In this document: positions 56,945 to 64,000 of the stretch, piece after piece
Layout: every line of letters begins with the position of its first letter
How positions within the stretch are numbered: the first letter of the stretch is position 1
NCBI GenBank assembly: GCA_036850595.1
Contig: CM072149.1
Location: 596,001 to 660,000, forward strand
Reading direction: 5' to 3'
Length of the DNA: 64,000 nucleotides
Source: Rhyacichthys aspro
Taxonomy: Eukaryota > Chordata > Actinopteri > Gobiiformes > Rhyacichthyidae
Translations under genes and position numbers: made by a program
Notes under the pieces: generated by a model
What the model was told of the DNA's origin: nothing
The model's database searches: none
The model's input: the letters and a program-made list of their open reading frames with translations, nothing else

Positions 56945-57990
56945 GGTTCGGAGTAAAATCGTTCCGTGTGGCAAACAGCCATGAAATCCCTGATGCTCCT
57001 GCCAGTGAAGAGATAGTCCTCAAACCCCGCTCAAATCCACAGCAAGTCCTCCGTCTTTCTCCAAAGCAAAGCCTCTCCCAATGTCAAGTGGCATTTATTA
57101 AACACAGAGCGGCTGCTTTACGCCGCCGGTCCCCGGTGATCTGTGTGGTCCAAGTGCGGCTGCCAGCTCCGGCGCCGTCTTAGCCATTTCTTCTCTCCTG
57201 GTCTTGACGCAGATCCAGATTTGCGGTAATCCCCAGCAGGCCCGTCTGTGTTTCAGGTACACCTCGCGAACAGACAAAACCTCCGATAATGCACGTGGCT
57301 GACAACAATGACAAATAAGCCATTAGGAGACGCTGCACCCACGGGAGACCCCACGACGCCACACTCCGAAGACGACGGAGGATTTGCTGCAAATCGCGTT
57401 TTTGTCATGTTTGCCTCCCCTCTTTATGCGCTGGGTGCAGGCTGGCATCTTCACAGCCGCCCAGTGGAATCATGGGTGGTAAATCTCAGCAGTTACTACT
57501 TTAGTTTAGTTGGCCTTCTCTTGTGGGGCCCAGATTACTTATGTTTGGTGCATACTGGGGCCGTGTGGCGTCACCAGCTTTTGCCTTCAATCTGCCAGTG
57601 CACCGTATCAGCTCCGGACCCCTGTTAACTGCGTATTGTTTGTTTTGGCTGCGAATGTCCAGCAATCCCAAGAACATGGGAGTTCATATCCAAGGATAAT
57701 CTTTTATTTCCATTCGCGGGCCGTGTTTAATGCGGTGTCTCGGGTGTACTCGAGCTTTTTGGTCAAAGAATAGTGAACAAAGTGCTTTGAAATCCAGCAG
57801 CCCCTAATCCTTGGGTGACCACTCCGGGCCCAGATGAGCGCTCACATTAAGGCGACCGGAATAGTTTTGAAAAGTGCTGGGACGGCTCTTTGTCTTTCTC
57901 TGCGCTCGGGCACACGAGGCCGGGAGCTGCAGCGAGGCGGGGCGACATGAGAACACACATTTATCAGTTCACAGTTTCAGAGGATATTGC
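56945..57990. promoter_or_regulatory. Candidate conserved non-coding block (longest)
   Basis: Over 1 kb of G+C-richer, repeat-free sequence. Words include GTGGCATTTATTAAACACAG, TGACAACAATGACAAATAAG, GCCATTAGGAGACG, GGAATCATGGGTGG and CATTAAGGCGACCGG. Both strands are open in places, the usual result of high G+C, and no peptide has family motifs. Several adjacent enhancers, or an unrecognised non-coding exon, are possible. Confidence 0.45.
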
Positions 57991-58544
57991 AAATCAATTT
58001 ATTAGATTATGAGGTCTGCTTTGAGCTCGACTGTTTCTGCCACAGCCCCTTCCCCCCCGACGTCAGCCTTTAAACATCATATTTTAAAGAAAGTCTATTT
58101 TAAGATTATGGAGCACTTTATCACAGAAGAAGAAGGAAGTGTAAGTTCTGGCATCGTAAATCCTATTCCCCCTCCGTTGTTCTTGAGGAAATGTGTCTTC
58201 ATCTTCTCAAGGACATAATGGAGTTATGCTTTGCTCTTTATTGACCAGTAGATCCTCTGTAAAAACCTACTGTTCATCATAAATGACATTGCACAACAAG
58301 CGCTACGCAAACTTTAGGCTGATGTGGTCAGTGGTTCAAAATTTGAGTTATAAAATCAAACATTTCATTTGGGGTAAATATGTTTAGCCTGCAGTATTAG
58401 TGTAATAATATATCTCGCAGGAACTGATCCAATTATTTAATTTAAACGGCATTTTGTGAAAGTCGGTTTTGTTCTGTTTTGAGATCGAGACCAATCAGAT
58501 CATGTCTTAAATGGTATTATCCATGTTTGGAGACGCTTTCTGAC
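57991..58544. other. No recognised feature
   Basis: A+T-rich DNA. Confidence 0.35.
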
Positions 58545-58760
58545 TGGGACTGTTTTACAGTGGCTTTTCAAAGCAGCTCGTGCACTTCTGCTACGAAACA
58601 GATAATCGACATTAATAATCAGCCTCATTAATTCCTCTTTTGGTGTTTGGATAAGGCCCTCAAGAACAGCTTTTCATCTGATGGATGTCCTTTTGTGGAT
58701 CAGCATTTATTTAAAACTGAGAGGCCATCACAGCAGACAGTTTATGTGCAATCAATGCAA
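58545..58760. promoter_or_regulatory. Candidate conserved non-coding block
   Basis: Contains GATAATCGACATTAATAATC, AGCCTCATTAATTCCTC and CCTTTTGTGGATCAGC within low-repeat sequence. Small and less convincing than its neighbours. Confidence 0.33.
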
Positions 58761-59689
58761 TTTGAAAATACAACTTATAGTATACATTCCCTCAATATAA
58801 GGCTGTATTTTAGTTCAAGACATTGTACAAAGTCATGTAGTGTGTTTACAAGGGATCCTAGTTTGGATCATGGGGTGAAGATACTTATATACTAATATAT
58901 ACATATTTTTGTACATAATAAATACTACTATCGATCTATGATTTCTGTTGATCATAGTAGATATTTATAATTTACAACACAAACTGCTGCAATATAAAAG
59001 CAGTGATGCTGTTAAATGTGTCAAACGGCTTTTTCGAGACATGGCTTACTTACCTTAAATTAAACAGTGGGAGAGAATAACAAACACAAATGTAATTTTT
59101 CTTTCAGCTAAAGACACATGACCTCCTCTATTTGTTTTGCAACTTTTCTCAATATGTCCCCATTTTGACGGCTTTTCTTTTTTTTATGTCCTCCTTCCTG
59201 AAAAACTGAACATAACTGTTTCTTTCTGACCCCAAAACTCTTCGCAGAAACAATGTTGACCGCACACACAAAAAAACTGTCCAAGAAAAAGCCAACACAA
59301 CTGCACTAATGCTGCTAAGATGGGCACACTCCATGTGTTTTTATCATATTGTTGTTTACTCTGAATATAACCTCAACAGAGCTAATGTCGTTAGAAAACA
59401 GTGTTTATGGAAATGTCTTAAGTCTGCTCTGTTTTTGGTTAATGTTGGAGTATTTCTGTGCATGTAAATGGAGTTATCGTCACTTCCTCAGCCTCCAGAC
59501 CCACTCTATATGTATGTAATAGTATTGGGTTTTGCAGTTGTATGAAAGTAATAACTGTTAGCTTGTATATACCTGTCACATTTACTCTATTAAAACTAAA
59601 AGACCTGCCGAAGAAAGATGCTCCCTGTCGGCAAAAAGCTGTCCCCTGCTGCTACTGTTTATCCAAACACTGCCATTTTACTCCTGCTA
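58761..59689. other. No recognised feature
   Basis: A+T-rich DNA; a 118-codon plus frame (59458-59814) has no recognised domain. Confidence 0.35.
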
Positions 59690-60140
59690 ATGGACTGGGA
59701 CTCAAATCAAATGTGACCCCAAGAATGAGAGTGCGCATTACCAAAAACAATAGCATCATTTTGTCTGCTGCTAAATTGCCACACAATGCTGCTCTGTTGG
59801 ATGAAGTCTTTTAAGGAACACAAGCCTGGAACAAAGACAAAGAGATGTTGACGGGGCATTTTAATTACCCTTCAAAATGATTTCGACATTTTAAGGTGGC
59901 GCATAAACAGCTCACATTCAGTGTGTGACATGCGTAATTTCACATTTTAGAAAAAGTCTGCACTATGCAAAATACACAGATCTTTTAAGTCCTGGAAATG
60001 AATAGGTACATTTCAAACCTGCTGCTAACACACAGTGTGAGTGTGAATGGTAGTGCGTCCTGAATGTGTCCTTGGTAATATCAGCGCATCACAGTTGATG
60101 GATCTCTATGGAGCGCGCATTGTATCTCCGTGAACGTATG
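59690..60140. promoter_or_regulatory. Candidate conserved non-coding block
   Basis: Includes GGAACAAAGACAAAGAGATG (SOX-like), GGGGCATTTTAATTACCCTT and GACATGCGTAATTTCAC. Repeat-free. Enhancer role inferred. Confidence 0.4.
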
Positions 60141-60784
60141 ACTCGTATAAACGGCACACGCTCATGTGTAAGTGCTTATTTATGCATTCGTTAATATGCT
60201 TTGATTCTCTTGATACTCTTATTTTCCAAACCACAAACCTGTCTACACTCTCTTCCGCTTTTTCTGTTTATTTCAAAGCTCGTGAATGCGACTTGTGTTG
60301 ATGCGACACTCTGTGATTTAATGTAATTAAATAAAATAGCTCAGTGTGTATGTGATCTTTCTGTAAATGTGACGTGAAAAGTATAAGAAAAGTACAGATT
60401 ATTGAGGAGGGGTCAGAACAGGCCACTGATGATTGGACGGTGAAAAGAAACACACGTGAAATACAATGTTTGAACTGGCCTGGAGTCATAACTGACCAGA
60501 GAGTACAGGACATATCAACATAAACTGGAAATGTGCAGTGTTCTTGTATCCTCAGCCATATTTCCCATTGCATTCTATGATACTGATGAAAATATACGTT
60601 ACTAAAAACGTAAAAGTGTGTGATATTATTTAAGATGAGCGTCATCATTCTAAAAAACCTGCCTTTTGACAATCTGTATATAGCTGGCTGTTCAGGAAAC
60701 TGAATATTTGTTGGCCATAAAGGTGTAAAGATTATTAATTTTACCAAAAGGCAACTGTTTTTAACGCATTTTTTTACATTCTAG
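60141..60784. other. Unassigned; longest open frame of the window on minus strand
   Basis: A 159-codon minus frame (60268-60747) lacks recognisable domains, has an aromatic- and Cys-rich composition and no splice or promoter context. I do not call it a gene. Confidence 0.3.
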
Positions 60785-60890
60785 TCACTTCAATATTTTT
60801 AAAGTGTATTATTTTTTATGTATAATGTTGTAAAGCACTTTGTTATGGTTGTTGTAAATGTGTTATACAAATAAAGTTTGATTAATTGAC
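60785..60890 (+). mobile_element. Probable retroposon 3' tail
   Basis: TGTAAAGCACTTTGTTATGG followed by GTGTTATACAAATAAAGTTT and GATTAATTG is a common 3' tail of fish LINE/SINE copies. No upstream body was recognised. Confidence 0.42.
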
Positions 60891-61489
60891 CTGAATATAC
60901 TTACTACTGAAATGTTTAAACATATTTATGAATGACAGCATCAGCAAGGGCCATCATTTTAGACAAAATTAACATTTGCTCGAGGTATTACGAAAGATAT
61001 GGGTAATATTAATGTTACATGCAAGTTCTTCACCTTAAAAAATAAAAGGATATTAGAGATGTTGGAAAAAGTAGTCGGCACGTTTGCTGAATTTAAAAAG
61101 ATGCATTAGTTGATATGCTTTTTGGAGCATTATAGTATAAATAACCCTTCAAAGCTGCTGCTCAGTGATACCAGTGATGATTGATTTTTGGCTTCAGCAT
61201 GTTCAGCTCTGCATCTACTCCAGCTTTGACTGCGGCGATGCTCAGTGGAACTGGGGAGTGCTCTTACTGCTTTGAGCCATAACCTCACTGATAACAGTCG
61301 TTTTTTTTTCTTTTTTTTTTTCATTTTTAAATATGAATTAAAATGTTACATGACCCAGCTCTGACAGACAGCAAAATAAGTCATACTAGAAACTTAATAA
61401 AATAGCTTATGGTTCTATGTAAGAGTAAAGGATCATATCTGGGTTTGCTTTTTCTCACAGAAGATTCTTCACCAAATTAACTTTCACAA
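60891..61489. other. No recognised feature; T-rich tract
   Basis: T-rich run at about 61300-61320. Confidence 0.4.
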
Positions 61490-62240
61490 AAATCAGCCTA
61501 ATTTGCCTCTATGTTGACGAATACAAATAAGCCTGTTAACCATTAAATCTGTGCCACATTCGAAAACTCCACCGTCCACCTTAAGAAGAGCTGAGTCAAA
61601 AAAAAACGATAAGAAAGTGCAGCACAGAGGAGCGAAAAAGCGGCAACACAAAAGCGGAATGAAGCCTGATGAAAAGGACATTATTAGCTTGGTCGCGGTC
61701 GGAGCCCATTTGCGTCCATTTGCATCTGGGCTGAAACCTGCAGCTGAGAGCATCTCGCCAATGTATAATGACCGGTTGTCACAACAACACGGGAGGTGGC
61801 CCCGCCGGCAAAATGACGGCCCTGTCACTCCTCGGCAGAGACGGAGCGCTGGCAACCTGTAATTCCCCTCGCAGCGCCGCTTCCTTCCTGCCTGCTGCCG
61901 GCTTAAATGGCACTTTTGAAGGAAGTAAATCTACAAAGTTGTGTTTAATAACATCACGGAGCCAAATGTTTGACGGGGTGAGGTGTGTTTTTGGGGGCGG
62001 CGGGCGGCGGGCTCATAGGGTTAAGAGGGATTTGTCATTTGTTTGTGCTCGCAGGCCCTAATCTGTTCATTGAAACGGCCCATCTTTTCAGCTAGGCACC
62101 GACAGCGTGAATGGAAAACAATTATACAGCCGCGTGGAAGAGGAGGCCGGGCAAGGTGGGACATCAGTGGGCTGGCGCGGAGGGAGGGGGTCATTTCCTC
62201 TCCTGTTTTAGATTTAGACTGCACTGTAACACTTCTAGAT
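61490..62240. promoter_or_regulatory. Candidate conserved non-coding block (strong texture)
   Basis: Repeat-free and G+C-richer. Words include AGCCCATTTGCGTCCATTTG (before CATCTGGGC), AATGTATAATGACCGG, GACATTATTAGCTTGG and GGAAAACAATTATACAGCC. Both strands are open between 61490 and 61862, but neither peptide has a family motif. High complexity over 750 bp suggests an ancient enhancer cluster. Confidence 0.45.
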
Positions 62241-63030
62241 TAATGTTGATTGCTCTTTTTTTGCCGTTAGCCGCAGGTACACGACACATTTTTCTCTGCT
62301 CTGCACTGTTGTAAAAGTAAATCGAATAAAATAATAAATTAAATGGACAGAAATGTAATTGAAACCCCTTAAACTTATAACTACTACTATTACCACAACT
62401 ATAACAAATAATATTTAAAGGATGTGTGTTATTATCACTTTAAGACGGTGAAAGAGTGCTTCGAAGCTTGTGGGAGGCATGGAAACCTTGCAGTATAATG
62501 TGGCATATGTGAAACACTAGAGTTCAGAATGTGGCACAGTCTATTTTAATCTAACATTAAGGTATGCAGAAACCAACATGTAAAAGTGCATATTTTAGTT
62601 TTTGTTTCACCATTTGTTTTAAGAATTATGGGAAACTCATGGGAAAATAGTCTAGTAGCTTTTTTTTTTTTTTTTTTTTTGATAATTGAAATATATAGTG
62701 ACAGAGGCCTACACTTTAAGGTATCAATGTGAAATGAATCTTGTAGTTTATTCTGCCTTAGATACACACATAAGAATAGTTACGGAGCAAACCTACATCG
62801 GGCCTCTGTTCCTACTACTTCACTTTGTGTACTTCACTGTCACAAAGAAAAGTGCAACTCCAAAACAGACTGTTATTCGCAATGAGTCAAACCCCAGAGT
62901 TGCCTCGCTTGGTTTGAGCCTCCTGTCTCTGCAGATGTGTACTGACACTTTCATATGCACAGCTATAATAAAAAGCAGCCAAATACTAAAACTCACAACC
63001 GTCGGCTTTCCCAAAAGGCAAACACATAAC
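62241..63030. other. No recognised feature; poly-T
   Basis: A 22-bp T run at about 62660-62681. The rest is A+T-rich. Confidence 0.45.
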
Positions 63031-63044
63031 TAAACCTGCGCACA

Positions 63045-63082
63045 GAAGAAGGAGAAGAAGAAGAAGAAGTAGCAGAAGCAGC
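63045..63082. repeat. (GAA)n purine tract
   Basis: AGAAGAAGGAGAAGAAGAAG and following units, a short imperfect trinucleotide purine run. Confidence 0.85.
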
Positions 63083-63109
63083 GGGGAAATTAGCGACAAA
63101 GCATTATAA

Positions 63110-63880
63110 TTTGTCACTGATGCATAAATCTTGCTGACGTGCTCAGTCACTCTAATGGTGCCGCGGCTGCTCGGTGGAAGGCTGTGCAAACTTGCGCAGT
63201 TGCAGAAAAACAGCAAAACTATATGTTCGAACATCACCTTATTTGCATAATTTACCAAAAGCCAATGAGGCAGCTCAAGGAGTGCGGGTGATAGTAATAA
63301 GTGTTTGGGAAAGGCAGAAAGATCACTAATGGTTCGCCTATGGGGATTTCTCCACACCATGGGGGAGGAAAATGAGAAATATTTTTCAAACAGCGGGGGT
63401 AAAGGTTTTAAAACTAGGAGCACATGGGGAGATAAAGATGTTCCTGCCACAGGGTGCTACGCGGGAAAAATGCAACGACGGGATGACAAAAAGAATGCCC
63501 CCGTAATTTGGGCATTAAGAGGTAATAATCATGTTTCACCGATGATATTAAAAATGGTAACCCGCGACGCTGGAGTAAAAATGGATAAATATATAAAGAG
63601 GAGAAGGGGGGAGGGAGAGCGCCGTCAGGTACAGAGGTAATGAGGTGCTGTGGGTGAGAGGGGGGTAAAAGGGGGGGTGGGTGGGTGAGGGGGTATACTC
63701 ATCAGCCGCTCTGGGAGAGGGTAAACAAAGAGTGACAAGGAAAAGTCACGGCAGAGGCATCACTCCCAGCGGAAAGGTCTGCTCTGAGCGTGTCCCGCTA
63801 TTATCTGACCGTGCACCATTCGCTGTTCACTGACAAATCTTAAAGCCGCAGATAAAAAGAGCTGATGAATCAAAATGGCT
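63110..63880. promoter_or_regulatory. Candidate conserved non-coding block
   Basis: Two repeat-free parts, 63110-63640 and 63705-63880, flank a G-rich run. Words include CATTATAATTTGTCACTGATG, CCCGTAATTTGGGC, GTAATAATCATGTTTCACC and CCGCAGATAAAAAGAGC, plus a TGAATCAAAATGGC stretch. A 111-codon frame across the first part has Lys/Arg-rich composition and no motif, so it is not called. Confidence 0.42.
63660..63693 (+). other. G-quadruplex-forming run
   Basis: Five G-runs of 6, 7, 3, 3 and 5 bases separated by loops of 5, 1, 1 and 3, which satisfies the canonical G4 pattern on the plus strand. Confidence 0.8.
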
Positions 63881-64000
63881 TTGAAATCTGTGCATCATAG
63901 AGTACTCAGTTTTAAAGTTAAGCGTATGGATGAGTAAGAATGAATGAGGAAGTAACAGACTCAATCGAAAGGATCAAAAAAGGCCGATACTGATAACTTG

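Noticed and set aside
60268..60747. 159-codon minus-strand ORF, the longest in the window
   Set aside because: No domain, signal peptide or family resemblance, unusual aromatic/Cys-rich composition and no splice or promoter context; compatible with chance.
62085..62108. REST/NRSE-like word (TTTTCAGCTAGGCACCGACAG)
   Set aside because: The half-sites match only partly and the spacing is not canonical.
62986..63450. 154-codon minus-strand ORF with a poly-Leu run
   Set aside because: The Leu run is the translation of the (GAA)n microsatellite, and the rest spans an apparent non-coding block.
63305..63640. 111-codon plus-strand ORF
   Set aside because: Lys/Arg-rich composition without motifs, crossing a block that looks regulatory; both strands are open.

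Overview
The window looks like intergenic DNA from a teleost fish nuclear genome, probably a percomorph. No intact protein-coding gene, rRNA or tRNA gene could be recognised. The longest open frames (about 145-160 codons) match no family I know and sit in ordinary A+T-rich DNA. The organism call rests on the repeats: a fish-type tRNA-derived SINE ending in (GAAT)n, L1/Tx1-like and L2/Rex-like LINE ends, Ty3/gypsy pol debris, a Penelope-like remnant, Tc1 and Tigger/pogo pieces, and several hAT families with 8-bp target duplications.

Left half (1 to about 34,700): mostly a transposon graveyard. In order it holds gypsy pol (245-1065, minus), LINE 3' ends, an L1-type ORF2 fragment (6570-7410, minus), a hAT deletion derivative carrying a SINE (8619-9420), two hAT elements with internal 21-bp arrays (10065-10702 and 15224-15841), a Tc1 fossil (17970-18602), gypsy pieces in opposite orientations (19030-20410), more LINE, SINE and hAT pieces, a long (TA)n tract, and a LINE split by a 510-bp solo LTR with a 4-bp target duplication (29368-29877) followed by a 37-bp minisatellite.

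Right half (about 34,700 to 64,000): blocks of 200-1000 bp with higher G+C, few simple repeats and many homeodomain-type TAATTA/ATTA cores alternate with A+T-rich DNA and transposons. The blocks are near 34.8-35.6, 36.8-37.1, 38.3-38.7, 40.0-40.5, 43.9-44.6, 45.8-46.6, 48.2-48.8, 54.25-54.9, 56.9-58.0, 58.5-58.8, 59.7-60.1, 61.5-62.2 and 63.1-63.9 kb. This texture is typical of conserved non-coding enhancers in a gene desert beside a developmental regulator. That is inference from texture; no alignment was possible. A strong CTCF motif lies at 47,465. Transposons here include an inverted pair of Tigger copies (37.7 and 39.3 kb), a LINE ORF2 end (41.3 kb), a Penelope-like piece (42.5 kb), a MITE with CTAG duplications (45.1 kb), the largest 21-bp-array hAT (51.1-52.3 kb) and a MITE carrying inverted ZNF143-like motifs (55.2 kb).

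The least ordinary items are the hAT family whose 21-bp arrays lie in opposite orientations between the same termini, the higher-order repeat in its largest copy, a tandem CCAAT-box repeat upstream of a Tigger transposase start, a roughly 35-bp-arm hairpin at 53.6 kb, a short interstitial telomeric tract, and the density of candidate regulatory blocks. I found no clear sign of a new multigene system.
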